Positions 21,225-30,417 of a stretch of DNA of 64,000 nt are shown here, piece by piece; position 1 is the first letter of the stretch; each line of letters starts with the position of its first letter. The position numbers were made by a program, and so were the translations under genes. The notes under the pieces are model-generated. The model had not been told where the DNA came from and made no database searches. It saw only the letters and a program-made list of their open reading frames with translations. The stretch comes from Novosphingobium sediminis (GTDB lineage Bacteria > Pseudomonadota > Alphaproteobacteria > Sphingomonadales > Sphingomonadaceae): positions 186,001-250,000 of the forward strand of contig NZ_BJYR01000002.1 in assembly GCF_007991615.1 (NCBI RefSeq). Direction: 5' to 3'.

Positions 21225-22000
21225 GCGCGCTCCTCTCGCTCAAGAACGTCTGGGTCGAATACGGCGACAAGGTCGTGCTCGAGAAGGTCAACCTCGAGGT
21301 GGCCGAAGGCGCGTTCCTCTCCATCATCGGCCCCTCGGGCGCGGGGAAGTCGAGCCTGCTGCGTCTGATCCTCGGGCAGGAGACGCCCACGCGCGGCACG
21401 ATTCTGCTCGATGGGCAGCCGCTGAAGCCAGAATGCGGACCTGATCGCGGTGTCGTGTTCCAGCGCTACTCGGTCTTCCCGCACATGACCGTGCTTGGGA
21501 ACGTCACGTTCGGCCTCGAATGCCCTGCCGCTCCTTTTGCCGCACGGCTGTTCGGCACGGCCCGCCGCAAGGCCGAGGCGGAAGCCACCGCCATGCTCGA
21601 AGCCGTCGGCCTTGGAGACAGCCTCCACCTCTACCCGGCGCAGATGTCGGGCGGCATGCAGCAACGGCTTGCCATCGCGCAGGCGCTGATCAAGCGCCCG
21701 CGCATCCTGCTGCTCGACGAACCCTTCGGCGCACTCGATCCCGGTATCCGGGCCGACATGCACGGCCTCATCACCCGGTTGTGGCGCGATTACTCGCTCA
21801 CCGTCGTGATGGTGACGCACGACATCAAGGAAGCCTTCACGCTCGGCACGCGCGTCCTCGCGCTCGACAAGCGGCGGCATGATCCCCACGCGCCGCACCG
21901 CTACGGCGCGACGGCGGTCTACGACCTGCCCTTGCGCGGACCGCCGGTCCCCGCGCCCGAACCCGAAACAGCCCCAGAACCCGTCGCGGCCACGAATTGA
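21221..22000 (+). CDS. ABC transporter ATP-binding protein
   Basis: 259 residues from GTG 21221, which overlaps the permease stop (GTGA); the long upstream extension in the same frame is not coding. Walker A GPSGAGKSS starting at residue 37, signature MSGGMQQRLA, Walker B RILLLDEPFGALD and switch His in VTHDIKEA are all intact. The protein energises the permease. A Pro/Glu-rich tail (about the last 20 residues) is not part of the fold. Confidence 0.93.
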   Translation: MSALLSLKNVWVEYGDKVVLEKVNLEVAEGAFLSIIGPSGAGKSSLLRLILGQETPTRGTILLDGQPLKPECGPDRGVVFQRYSVFPHMTVLGNVTFGLECPAAPFAARLFGTARRKAEAEATAMLEAVGLGDSLHLYPAQMSGGMQQRLAIAQALIKRPRILLLDEPFGALDPGIRADMHGLITRLWRDYSLTVVMVTHDIKEAFTLGTRVLALDKRRHDPHAPHRYGATAVYDLPLRGPPVPAPEPETAPEPVAATN

Positions 22001-22011
22001 GAGGAATGGCA

Positions 22012-22485
22012 ATGACGATAGAAACCCCCGGCCTCGCCCGGCTCAGCATGAGCCTTCCCGCCGAACTGTTCCGCAAGCTCGACATGATGGTGACCGAGCG
22101 CCAGCTTCCCTCGCGCTCGCAGCTCATGGCCGAACTGATCCGCCACGCGCTCGCCGCGCATGAGGCGTTTACCCGGCCTGACGAGATGCTCGCCGGCACG
22201 ATCACCCTTGTCTACCGGGGCGAACGGGGGCGGGTGCGCCATCAGCTCGCTCAGACGCAGGCGCACTACCTCAAGGAAGTGATCTCTTCGCAGCACGTCT
22301 TCCTCGAGGATGACCAGTCGCTCGAAGTGCTGCTGGTGCAAGGCCCCGCCGCCCGCCTCAAGGACCTCTCGGACGCGCTGCGCCGCGTGCGCGGGGTCCA
22401 GCAGCTCGAACTCGTCACCACCACCGCGCTCCTTCCGCAGCTCTACGAGCCGGAAGCCGATGCGCCGCAGGGAGCCGCCGCATGA
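22012..22485 (+). CDS. NikR-like ribbon-helix-helix regulator without full nickel site
   Basis: 157 residues. ATG 22012 is chosen because GAGG lies 7 bases upstream; ATG 22006 is too close to it. N-terminal ribbon-helix-helix (ARLSMSLPAELFRKLDMMVTE, about 9-30, then SRSQLMAELIRHAL), C-terminal ACT-like NikR domain (60-140). By alignment from memory with E. coli NikR, His85 and His95 match His76 and His87, but His89 is Phe97 and Cys95 is replaced by Gln/Ser at 102-103, so the square-planar nickel site is incomplete. It is embedded in the nitrogen operon with ATGA overlap downstream and probably senses another ligand. Confidence 0.8.
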   Translation: MTIETPGLARLSMSLPAELFRKLDMMVTERQLPSRSQLMAELIRHALAAHEAFTRPDEMLAGTITLVYRGERGRVRHQLAQTQAHYLKEVISSQHVFLEDDQSLEVLLVQGPAARLKDLSDALRRVRGVQQLELVTTTALLPQLYEPEADAPQGAAA

Positions 22486-23309
22486 CTTCCGCTCTCGCTA
22501 ACCCCAACGCCGCCCGCGATCACGCCCGCGCCCAAGGCGGCACCGTGGTCGAGGCGATGCCGATCCTCCCGCCGGTCGCGCCCGACCTGCCAGAAGGCGT
22601 GCCCGCATCCGATCTCCTCTGGGAAGAAACCGTGGCCCCCGGCGGCTACGCCACCCGCCGACTGCCTCGGGGCGCGCGCCTGCGCCTCCTCGACACCAAG
22701 GGCGATGCCTGCGCGAGCTTGCAGATCTTCAACGCCGAAATGCCGACCGAGCGCTACAGCTTTGCCGACACCGTGAAGATCCAGTGGAACGCCTACCTCG
22801 CGGAGGGCAAATTCCTGCTGTCCGACATGGGCCGTGTGCTGATGAGCATCATGACGGACGGCACCGAAGGAACTTGGGATACCTTCTCCGGCACGTCCAA
22901 CGCCTACACCAACGCCGCGAAGTACGGCGATGGCCGGAACTCGGGCCAGTTCCCCAACGGGCGCGACCGCTTCCTGCTTGGCGCAGCCAAGCACGGCCTC
23001 CAGCGCCGCGACATCCACGCCGCCATCACCTTGTTCAAGGGCGCGAAGATTGCCGACGACGGCACGATCGAGCCGCAGATCGGCCCGTTCGAGCCCGGCC
23101 GCGAGGTGATCCTGCGCGCCGAAATGGACGTCATCGTGGTAATCGCCAATGTCCCCCACGTGCTCGATCCCCGGCCTGACTACACCGTCACGCCGCTGCG
23201 CCTCACCGCGTGGCGCGGGCCCATCGCAGCCGAGGACGATCCCATCCGCACCGCGACGCCGGAGGGCCTGCGCGCCTTCCTCAACGTCGAAGACTACTAC
23301 CGCCGGTAA
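22482..23309 (+). CDS. DUF1989 protein, 'urea carboxylase-associated protein 2'; probable carboxyguanidine deiminase subunit
   Basis: 275 residues, overlapping the regulator by ATGA. DUF1989-type family with the core LRLLDTKGDACASLQIFNAEMPTERYSFADTVKIQW and C-terminal EVILRAEMDVIVVIANVPHVLDP. Homologues formerly called urea carboxylase-associated proteins were shown, as a two-protein complex, to deiminate carboxyguanidine to allophanate plus ammonia (CgdAB). Here the region that is Cys/His-rich in the partner protein reads DTFSGTSNAYTNAAKYGDG, with no cysteines, so this is the subunit lacking that metal-like cluster. Which of CgdA/CgdB it equals I cannot say from sequence alone. Confidence 0.87.
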   Translation: MTSALANPNAARDHARAQGGTVVEAMPILPPVAPDLPEGVPASDLLWEETVAPGGYATRRLPRGARLRLLDTKGDACASLQIFNAEMPTERYSFADTVKIQWNAYLAEGKFLLSDMGRVLMSIMTDGTEGTWDTFSGTSNAYTNAAKYGDGRNSGQFPNGRDRFLLGAAKHGLQRRDIHAAITLFKGAKIADDGTIEPQIGPFEPGREVILRAEMDVIVVIANVPHVLDPRPDYTVTPLRLTAWRGPIAAEDDPIRTATPEGLRAFLNVEDYYRR

Positions 23310-23322
23310 GGAGGCCCAGCAG

Positions 23323-23961
23323 ATGCTCAACCGCGATCCGCACCATGACGGCCTGCCCGATACCATCGTCCACGACGAGGTCGTCCCCGCCCGCGCGCCC
23401 TGGATCCACCACATCAAGAAGGGCCAGACGCTGCGCATCGTAGACCTCGAAGGCAACCAGGCGGTCGACTTCCTGCTCTACAGCGAGGCCGACGATACCG
23501 AGCGCTACTCCGCGCAGGACACCGTGGCGGCGCAGGGCAATCTGTTCCTGCGCACCGGCACCGTCCTCCGCTCGAACGAAGGCCGCCCGATGATGACCAT
23601 TGCGGCGACGACGGTCGAATACCACGACACTATTGGCGGCGCGTGCAGCTGCGAGAGCAACACGCTGCGCTATGGTCACCACACCAAGGCCCAGCACGCC
23701 TGCGTCGAGAATTTCCTCGAGGCCAATCTCACCGAAGGCCGCGGCAAGCGCGATATCGTCGCCAACATCAACTTCTTCATGAACGTGCCGGTCGAAGCCG
23801 ACGGCGCGCTTGGCATCGTCGACGGCATTTCCGCACCCGGCCTAACGGTCGATCTCAAGGCCGAGATGGACGTCATCGTCGTCGTCTCGAACTGTCCGCA
23901 GATCAACAATCCGTGCAACGGCTTCAACCCGACGCCCGTGCGCATGATCGTCGCCGCATGA
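23323..23961 (+). CDS. DUF1989 protein, 'urea carboxylase-associated protein 1'; probable carboxyguanidine deiminase subunit
   Basis: 212 residues. ATG 23323 has a perfect AAGGAGG 8 bases upstream; the frame extends further 5' but that part overlaps the previous gene and is not coding. DUF1989 fold like its neighbour, with a Cys/His-rich motif GGACSCESNTLRYGHHTKAQH followed by ACVENF that probably binds a metal. Together with the upstream paralogue it should convert carboxyguanidine to allophanate. ATGA overlap with the carboxylase gene. Confident on family; the substrate rests on published work on this gene pair. Confidence 0.88.
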   Translation: MLNRDPHHDGLPDTIVHDEVVPARAPWIHHIKKGQTLRIVDLEGNQAVDFLLYSEADDTERYSAQDTVAAQGNLFLRTGTVLRSNEGRPMMTIAATTVEYHDTIGGACSCESNTLRYGHHTKAQHACVENFLEANLTEGRGKRDIVANINFFMNVPVEADGALGIVDGISAPGLTVDLKAEMDVIVVVSNCPQINNPCNGFNPTPVRMIVAA

Positions 23962-26900
23962 GCTTCGACACCGTCCTCATTGCCAACCGGGGCGCCATCG
24001 CCACCCGGATCATCCGCACCTTGCGCCGCATGGGGCTGCGCTCGGTCGCGGTCTATTCGGAAGCTGACGCGGGCTCCCTCCATGTGTCGGAGGCCGATGA
24101 GGCGGTCTGCATTGGCGGCGCGCGGCCATCCGAAAGCTATCTCAACGTCGATGCCATCCTTGAAGCCGCCAAGGCCACAGGCGCGGGCGCAATCCATCCC
24201 GGCTATGGCTTCCTGGCCGAGAACACCGATTTTGCGGAAAGCTGTGCCGCCGCCGGGATCGTGTTCATTGGCCCGACGCCTGACAACATCCGCATGTTCG
24301 GCCTCAAGCACAGCGCCCGTGCGCTGGCAAAGGCGCACGGCGTGCCGCTGGCTCCTGGCTCCGAACTTCTCACGAGCGAAAAGGAAGCGCTCGCCGCTGC
24401 CAACGAGATCGGCTTCCCCGTCATGCTCAAAGCGACCGCAGGCGGCGGCGGCATCGGCATGCGCGTGTGCGAAACGCAGGCCGATGTGCAGGAAGGCTTC
24501 GCCACCGTCGCCCGCCTCGGCCAGAGCAATTTCGGCGATGCCGGCGTGTTCCTCGAACGCTACGTACGCCGTGCCCGCCATGTCGAAGTGCAGATCTTCG
24601 GCGATGGCGAGGGCCGGGTCGTTGCACTCGGCGAACGCGATTGCTCGCTCCAGCGGCGCAACCAGAAAGTCGTCGAGGAAGCCCCTGCCCCGCTGCTGCC
24701 CCAGCAGATCCGGCAGGATCTCTACGCCGCCGCGATCCGCCTGGGCGAGGCTGCGCGCTATCGCTCTGCCGGCACCGTGGAGTTCCTCTATGATGCCGAG
24801 CGCGAGCAGTTCTACTTCCTCGAAATGAACACCCGCCTGCAGGTTGAGCACGGCGTGACCGAGATGGTCATGGGGCTTGATCTCGTCGAATGGATGGTGC
24901 GCGGCGGTGCTGGCGATTTCAGCTTCCTCGATGCTGCGCCCACCAAGCCGAGCGGCCATTCGGTGCAGGTGCGCCTCTATGCCGAAGACCCCGCGCTCGA
25001 TTATCGCCCCACATCCGGCACGCTGACGGCGGTCGAGTTCCCCACCGATATCCGCACCGAAACTTGGGTCATGGGCGGCAGCGAAGTCAGCGCATGGTAC
25101 GATCCCATGCTCGCCAAGCTGATCGTCCACGCGCCGACCCGCGAGGAAGCTGTCACCGCGATGCAAGTCGCACTCGGCGAGACCCGCGTCGACGGTATCG
25201 AAACCAACTTGCGCTGGCTGCGCGACGTCGTCCGCACGCCTGCATTCACCACTGGCCAAGTCTCCACCCGCGTCCTCGATACCATCGCCTACACCCCGCG
25301 CAGCGTGCGCGTCATCAGCGGCGGCACCGCGACCACTGTGCAGGACTGGCCGGGCCGTCAGCGCCTCTGGGCGGTCGGCGTGCCGCCCTCGGGTCCGATG
25401 GACGATCAATCGTTCCGCCTCGGCAACCGCCTTCTGGGCAACACTGAGGGCACCGCCGGGCTCGAGCTCACCCATTCCGGTCCCACCCTCGCCTTCACCG
25501 CCCCCGCGAAGATCGCCCTCACCGGTGCAGACTTCGGCGCAACGCTTGATGGCGTACCCGTTGCGCGCGGGCAGGTCGTTGCCGTGGCCGCCGGCCAGAC
25601 CCTCGCGCTTGGCCGCGCGCGGGGCGGCGGTATGCGCGGCTATCTGCTCTTCGCAGGCGGCCTCGATATCGCGCCCTATCTCGGCAGCCGCGCGACGTTC
25701 GAACTGGGTCAGTTCGGCGGCCACGCCGCGCGCCGTCTCGTTGCGGGCGATGTACTCCACTTCGGCAGCGAGCCCGCCGAGGCCGCGCTTCCCGCCACCG
25801 CGCTCCCGTCGCTCGGTTCCGAATGGACCCTGCGCGTCCTCTATGGCCCGCACGGCTCACCGGATTTCTTCACGGCAGACGATATCGCAATGATCGTCGC
25901 CGCCGAATGGCAGGTCCACTACAACTCGAACCGCACCGGCGTCCGCCTGATCGGCCCCAAGCCGCACTGGGCCCGCAAGGATGGCGGCGAGGCAGGCCTC
26001 CACCCGTCCAACATCCACGACAACCCCTACGCCATTGGCGCGGTCGATTTCACTGGCGACATGCCAATCATTCTCGGCCCGGATGGCCCCTCATTGGGCG
26101 GCTTCGTCTGCCCGTTCGTGGTGATCGCGGCAGACCGCTGGAAGCTCGGCCAATTGGTGCCGGGAGACCGGCTGCGCTTCGCCCCCGTCACCATCGCAGA
26201 CGCCGCTGCCGCCGATGCAGACCAGCAGCGCCTGCTCACCCAGGGCGCGCTCCCCGGCCCGGTGCCCGATCGGCCCGTCGCCCACCTTTCGCCGATACTT
26301 GCCGAAATCCCCGAGGCAAACGGCCGCCCCCGCACGATCTACCGCCAGCAGGGCGACCGCAATATCCTCGTCGAATACGGCCCGATCGTCCTCGACATCG
26401 AGCTGCGCATCCGCGTCCACGCGCTGATGGTCGAACTGGAAGCGCAAGCCCTCCCGGGCGTCATCGACATCGTGCCGGGCATCCGTTCGCTCCAGCTGCA
26501 CTTCGACGGCACGCAGCTCGATCAGGCCACCGCTCTCGCCGCGCTGATTGCCGCCGAAGAGCGCCTTGGCGATCTGGCCGATTTCACGATCCCGAGCCGC
26601 GTGGTCCATCTACCTCTCTCATGGCGCGATCCCGCCACGCTGGAGACGATCCAGAAGTACATGGGCGCCGTCCGGGATGATGCGCCGTGGTGCCCGGACA
26701 ACATCGAATTCATCCGCCGTATCAATGGCCTGCCCGATGTCGCCGCGGTCGAGAACTTGATCTTCGAGGCCAACTACCTCGTCATGGGTCTCGGCGACGT
26801 GTACCTTGGTGCGCCCGTCGCCACCCCGGTCGATCCGCGCCACCGCCTCGTCACCACCAAGTACAACCCCGCGCGCACCTGGACCCCGCCCAATGTCGTC

Positions 26901-27554
26901 GGCATTGGCGGCGCCTACATGTGCATCTACGGGATGGAGGGCCCGGGCGGCTACCAGCTGTTCGGCCGCACCGTGCAAGTGTGGAACACCTACAAGCAGA
27001 CGGATGCCTTCATCGAAGGCAAGCCGTGGCTCCTGCGCTTCTTCGACCAGATCCGCTTCTACCCCGTCAGCGCCGAGGAACTCGCCGAATGGCGGCGCGA
27101 TTTCCCCGCCGGCCGCCGCAGCCTGCGCATCGAGGAAAGCGAGTTCCGCCTTGCCGATTACCGCGCATTCCTTGCGGACAACGCCGAAGCGATCGCCGCG
27201 TTCGAGGCCAATCGTCAGGCCGCTTTCGACGCTGAACGCGCCGATTGGCACGCTCGCGGCGAGTTTGACCGGGTGAGCAACCTCGCCGAAGCCGAAGCCC
27301 CCGCCGCAGCGCTCACTGTCGTGCCGGACGGAACTGACCTGATCGAGGCACCTTTCGGCGGCAGCGTGTGGAAACTGCTCGTCGCTGCCGGTGATGCGGT
27401 GAAAGCTGGCGATACCATCGCGGTGATCGAGGCGATGAAGATGGAGTGCCCGGTCGAAAGCCCCGGCACTGGCACGGTCGAGGCGCTCTACATCAAGGAA
27501 AAGCAGTCGTTGCAGCCCGGCTCACCGATGCTGGCGCTGAGGAGGACGGCATGA
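23958..27554 (+). CDS. Biotin-dependent urea/guanidine carboxylase
   Basis: 1198 residues from the ATG overlapping the upstream stop. Domain order: biotin carboxylase with ATP-grasp (1-about 450; KATAGGGGIGMR, EMNTRLQVEHGVTEM), carboxyltransferase made of AHS2/KipA-like (about 450-760, ISGGTATTVQDWPGRQ) and AHS1/KipI-like (about 790-1000, IYRQQGDRNILVEYG) parts, and a C-terminal biotinyl domain with EAMKMECP, biotinylated Lys near 1161. Normal full length for bacterial urea-carboxylase-type enzymes. Because both DUF1989 genes are directly upstream, guanidine plus bicarbonate plus ATP to carboxyguanidine is more likely than urea carboxylation. The product would pass to the deiminase, then to allophanate hydrolase. 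Confidence 0.94.
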   Translation: MSFDTVLIANRGAIATRIIRTLRRMGLRSVAVYSEADAGSLHVSEADEAVCIGGARPSESYLNVDAILEAAKATGAGAIHPGYGFLAENTDFAESCAAAGIVFIGPTPDNIRMFGLKHSARALAKAHGVPLAPGSELLTSEKEALAAANEIGFPVMLKATAGGGGIGMRVCETQADVQEGFATVARLGQSNFGDAGVFLERYVRRARHVEVQIFGDGEGRVVALGERDCSLQRRNQKVVEEAPAPLLPQQIRQDLYAAAIRLGEAARYRSAGTVEFLYDAEREQFYFLEMNTRLQVEHGVTEMVMGLDLVEWMVRGGAGDFSFLDAAPTKPSGHSVQVRLYAEDPALDYRPTSGTLTAVEFPTDIRTETWVMGGSEVSAWYDPMLAKLIVHAPTREEAVTAMQVALGETRVDGIETNLRWLRDVVRTPAFTTGQVSTRVLDTIAYTPRSVRVISGGTATTVQDWPGRQRLWAVGVPPSGPMDDQSFRLGNRLLGNTEGTAGLELTHSGPTLAFTAPAKIALTGADFGATLDGVPVARGQVVAVAAGQTLALGRARGGGMRGYLLFAGGLDIAPYLGSRATFELGQFGGHAARRLVAGDVLHFGSEPAEAALPATALPSLGSEWTLRVLYGPHGSPDFFTADDIAMIVAAEWQVHYNSNRTGVRLIGPKPHWARKDGGEAGLHPSNIHDNPYAIGAVDFTGDMPIILGPDGPSLGGFVCPFVVIAADRWKLGQLVPGDRLRFAPVTIADAAAADADQQRLLTQGALPGPVPDRPVAHLSPILAEIPEANGRPRTIYRQQGDRNILVEYGPIVLDIELRIRVHALMVELEAQALPGVIDIVPGIRSLQLHFDGTQLDQATALAALIAAEERLGDLADFTIPSRVVHLPLSWRDPATLETIQKYMGAVRDDAPWCPDNIEFIRRINGLPDVAAVENLIFEANYLVMGLGDVYLGAPVATPVDPRHRLVTTKYNPARTWTPPNVVGIGGAYMCIYGMEGPGGYQLFGRTVQVWNTYKQTDAFIEGKPWLLRFFDQIRFYPVSAEELAEWRRDFPAGRRSLRIEESEFRLADYRAFLADNAEAIAAFEANRQAAFDAERADWHARGEFDRVSNLAEAEAPAAALTVVPDGTDLIEAPFGGSVWKLLVAAGDAVKAGDTIAVIEAMKMECPVESPGTGTVEALYIKEKQSLQPGSPMLALRRTA

Positions 27555-29305
27555 CCGCAGCCGAAATCGCGGCGGCCGTCCAATCCGGCGCAACCACCGC
27601 TGTCGCGCAAGCCGAAGCCGCCCTCGCCCGTATCGCCGCTTACGATGCCATCCAGCCCCAGGTCTGGATCAGCCGCGCGGCTGCTGACGATGTTCTCGCT
27701 GCCGCTCGCGCTGTTGATGCCCGCATCGCGACAGGTGAAAAGCTGCCGCTGGCCGGTGTCCCCTACGCCGCCAAGGACAACATCGACGTCGCCGGCTTCG
27801 AAACCACCGCCGCCTGCCCCGCGTTCGCGCATAAGCCGCCCGCCAGCGCCACCGTCACCGAGCGCCTCGCGGCTGCGGGGGCGATCTGCATGGGCAAGAC
27901 TAACCTCGACCAGTTTGCCACCGGCCTCGTCGGCGTGCGCAGCCCCTATGGCATCCCGCGCAATGCCTTCAATCGCGCCTATGTCAGCGGCGGCTCCAGC
28001 TCTGGCTCGGCCATCGCGGTTGCCGCAGGCCTTGTGCCCATCGCGCTCGGCACCGATACGGCAGGCTCCGGCCGCGTCCCCGCCGCGTTCAACCACCTGA
28101 TCGGCTTCAAGCCCACCAAGGGCCGCTGGAGCACGCAGGGCGTCGTCCCTGCTTGCCGCTCAATCGACTGCGTCACGGTCTTCGCGCACACCACCGCAGA
28201 CGCCGCGCTTGTTGACAGCGTCCTCGCCCGGTTCGATCCCGCCGATCCGTGGTCGAAGCCACTCGCCGACCGCGCGCTCGCGCCGCGCCGCATTGGCGTT
28301 CCCCAGCGCCACCAGCGTCTGTTCTTCGGGGATGCGGAATCCGAGTATTTTTACGACCGCGCGGTAGATCACCTCGCCACCCTCGCCGAGATCATCGAGA
28401 TCGACATCGCCCCGCTGCAGGAAGCCGCACAGCTGCTCTATGGCGGCCCATGGGTTGCCGAACGCACTGCCGCGATGGCCGAAATCCTCAGGACCAATCC
28501 CGATGCTGTCGATCCGACCGTCCGCACCGTGGTCGAAGCCGGCTGGGACAAGACCGCGGTCGAGACGTTTAACGGCATCTACCGCCTCGCCGAAATCAAG
28601 CGCCATGCCGATCTTCTGTGGGGCGAGATCGACGCGCTCGCCTTCCCCACCACCGGCACCACCTACCGCGTTGCAGAACTCGCCAAGGCGCCCATCGCGC
28701 TCAACAGCAATCTCGGCGCCTATACCAATTTCGTGAACCTGCTCGACATGGCCGCGCTCGCCGTGCCGGCAGGCGTGCGCCACAATGCAACGGGCTTTGG
28801 CATCACGTTCATCGGCCCTGCGGATACTGACCGCGCGCTGCTCGATCTGGCCGATGCCTATCTTGCCAAGGCCGATCTACCCGCTCCACCTCCGCTTGAT
28901 CTTGAGGGACACATGCAGACCGTCAAACTCGCCGTCGTCGGCGCCCACCTCAAGGACATGCCGCTCCACTGGCAGCTCACCTCGCGCGAGGCCAAGTTCG
29001 TCGAGGCGACGCACACCGCGCCGACCTACCGGCTCTACGCGATGGCCGACAGCGTGCCGCCCAAGCCCGCGCTGGTGCACAGCGGCGAAGACGGCGCAGC
29101 AATCGCGGTTGAAGTCTACGAACTGGGCGTCGCCGAATTCGGCAGCTTCACCGTCGAAGTCCCCGCGCCGCTTGCCATCGGCACGGTCACGCTGGCAGAC
29201 GGCACCAGCGTCAAGGGCTTCGTCGCCGAACCGCGCGCCTTGACGGGTGCGCAAGACATCACCCACCTCGGCGGATGGCGCGCGTTTATTGCGCAGAAGA
29301 GCTGA
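27551..29305 (+). CDS. atzF: Allophanate hydrolase
   Basis: 584 residues, ATGA overlap with the carboxylase. Amidase-signature enzyme: Lys75 in AAKDNID, the cis-Ser in SGGSSSGSA (149-150) and nucleophile Ser173 in GTDTAGSGRVP form the Ser-cisSer-Lys triad. The C-terminal domain (about 455-584, beginning QTVKLAVVGAHLKDMPLHWQL) is the AtzF/DUR1-type second domain that acts after the amidase. It completes the pathway, allophanate to two ammonia and two CO2. Confidence 0.94.
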   Translation: MTAAEIAAAVQSGATTAVAQAEAALARIAAYDAIQPQVWISRAAADDVLAAARAVDARIATGEKLPLAGVPYAAKDNIDVAGFETTAACPAFAHKPPASATVTERLAAAGAICMGKTNLDQFATGLVGVRSPYGIPRNAFNRAYVSGGSSSGSAIAVAAGLVPIALGTDTAGSGRVPAAFNHLIGFKPTKGRWSTQGVVPACRSIDCVTVFAHTTADAALVDSVLARFDPADPWSKPLADRALAPRRIGVPQRHQRLFFGDAESEYFYDRAVDHLATLAEIIEIDIAPLQEAAQLLYGGPWVAERTAAMAEILRTNPDAVDPTVRTVVEAGWDKTAVETFNGIYRLAEIKRHADLLWGEIDALAFPTTGTTYRVAELAKAPIALNSNLGAYTNFVNLLDMAALAVPAGVRHNATGFGITFIGPADTDRALLDLADAYLAKADLPAPPPLDLEGHMQTVKLAVVGAHLKDMPLHWQLTSREAKFVEATHTAPTYRLYAMADSVPPKPALVHSGEDGAAIAVEVYELGVAEFGSFTVEVPAPLAIGTVTLADGTSVKGFVAEPRALTGAQDITHLGGWRAFIAQKS

Positions 29306-29318
29306 AGGAGCAGACCCC

Positions 29319-30251
29319 ATGCGAACCCTCAAGACACTGCTCCTCACCGCCGCGTTGATCCCCGGAATTGCTGCTGCAAAGGACGCGCCGAAGCCTGGCG
29401 TGCAAGTCGTCCCCGGCTTTGCAGACTTCCTTGCCATCGATGGCGATACCGTCTGGGCCACCAACAAGGGCCGCGTCGAGCAGTGGTCGGTGAAGGGCAA
29501 GAAGGCCGAGTATCCGATGGGCCGGCCCTGCGGCGGCATGAGCGTGGACTTCGGCTCGCTTTGGGTCGCCGATTGCCCGGAAAACGCGGTCAAGCGGATC
29601 GACGTGAAGACCGGCAGACTCCTTGCCGTGGTCTCCTCGGGCATTGCCAACAACATGGAGGGCGAGCTCAACACCGTCACCGGCGCAGGCTCTGTCTGGA
29701 TCGGGAGCGAGGCGAGCGGCAAGATCGCGCGGATCGATCCCGCAACCAACAAGGTCGTCGCCTCGATCCCGGTTACCCCCGGCTCGTGGTATCTCACGTT
29801 CGGCCTCGGTGCACTCTGGGCCGTCAGCGGCAAGGAGCAGGTGCTCAGCCGCATCGATCCGGCCACCAACACCGTCACCGGTACGGTCGCGCTCGGCAAG
29901 ACGCCGGGCTTTCTCGTGGCGGGCGAAGGCGCGGTCTGGGTGCAGGAACAGGGCGACGGCACCGTCGCGCGCATCGATCCCGCCACCATGACTGTCACGG
30001 CCCGCATCAAGGTGGGCGATAACCTCAAGTGGGGCGATATCGATACCGGCGGCGGCAAGGTCTGGCTGCGTACCACCGACGATCAGGAGTTCGTGGTGAT
30101 CGACGCTGCAACCAACGCCATCCTCACCCGCGTCGGCAAGCCCTCCGGCAGCGGAGCTCTACGCTGGACGCCCAAGGGGGTGTGGACTTCGGCGCACGAC
30201 ATCCACACACTGACTTATTGGCCGAGCGGCAGCGAGACGGCAAAGCCCTGA
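29319..30251 (+). CDS. Secreted beta-propeller protein
   Basis: 310 residues from ATG 29319 with GAAGGAG 8 bases upstream. Sec signal peptide (MRTLKTLLLTAALIPGIAAA) then repeated blades of the form VWIGSEASGKIARIDPATNKVVASI, resembling Vgb/YVTN-type beta-propellers. No catalytic residues recognised. It is the last gene of the nitrogen operon, 13 bases after atzF. An extracytoplasmic binding or sensing role is possible, but there is no direct evidence. A palindromic repeat follows. Confidence 0.75.
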   Translation: MRTLKTLLLTAALIPGIAAAKDAPKPGVQVVPGFADFLAIDGDTVWATNKGRVEQWSVKGKKAEYPMGRPCGGMSVDFGSLWVADCPENAVKRIDVKTGRLLAVVSSGIANNMEGELNTVTGAGSVWIGSEASGKIARIDPATNKVVASIPVTPGSWYLTFGLGALWAVSGKEQVLSRIDPATNTVTGTVALGKTPGFLVAGEGAVWVQEQGDGTVARIDPATMTVTARIKVGDNLKWGDIDTGGGKVWLRTTDDQEFVVIDAATNAILTRVGKPSGSGALRWTPKGVWTSAHDIHTLTYWPSGSETAKP

Positions 30252-30275
30252 GCGGCTGCCTACAACCCAATCCCT

Positions 30276-30343
30276 CGTCATTGCGAGCGTCGCGAAGCAA
30301 ACCACGTGACGCTCTGGTTTGCTTCGCTACGCTCGCAATGACG
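30276..30343. repeat. Palindromic dispersed repeat, copy A
   Basis: A 68-bp near-perfect palindrome: arms of about 28 bp beginning CGTCATTGCGAGCG and ending CGCTCGCAATGACG, with the inner GAAGCAAACCA/TGGTTTGCTTC. It lies between the convergent propeller gene and the desaturase-family gene. Related copies are at 34835-34920 and 45729-45808. It could act as a bidirectional terminator or 3'-end stabiliser. Confidence 0.85.
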
Positions 30344-30360
30344 ATCACGATGCGTTGTTC

Positions 30361-30390
30361 GTCATCCCCGCGAAGGCGGGGATCCAGAGC
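30361..30390. repeat. Short GC-rich hairpin repeat next to copy A
   Basis: GTCATCCCCGCGAAGGCGGG continuing GATCC forms a compact hairpin (CCCCGC-GAAG-GCGGGG). This is a widespread dispersed motif in many proteobacterial genomes. It is adjacent to palindrome copy A, within the same convergent gap. Confidence 0.6.
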
Positions 30391-30417
30391 GGACAACCTA
30401 AGCGCCAGCGAGCGAGA

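Noticed and set aside
22012..22485. Calling this gene nikR with nickel control
   Set aside because: Key nickel ligands are not conserved and no nickel transporter or urease genes lie nearby.
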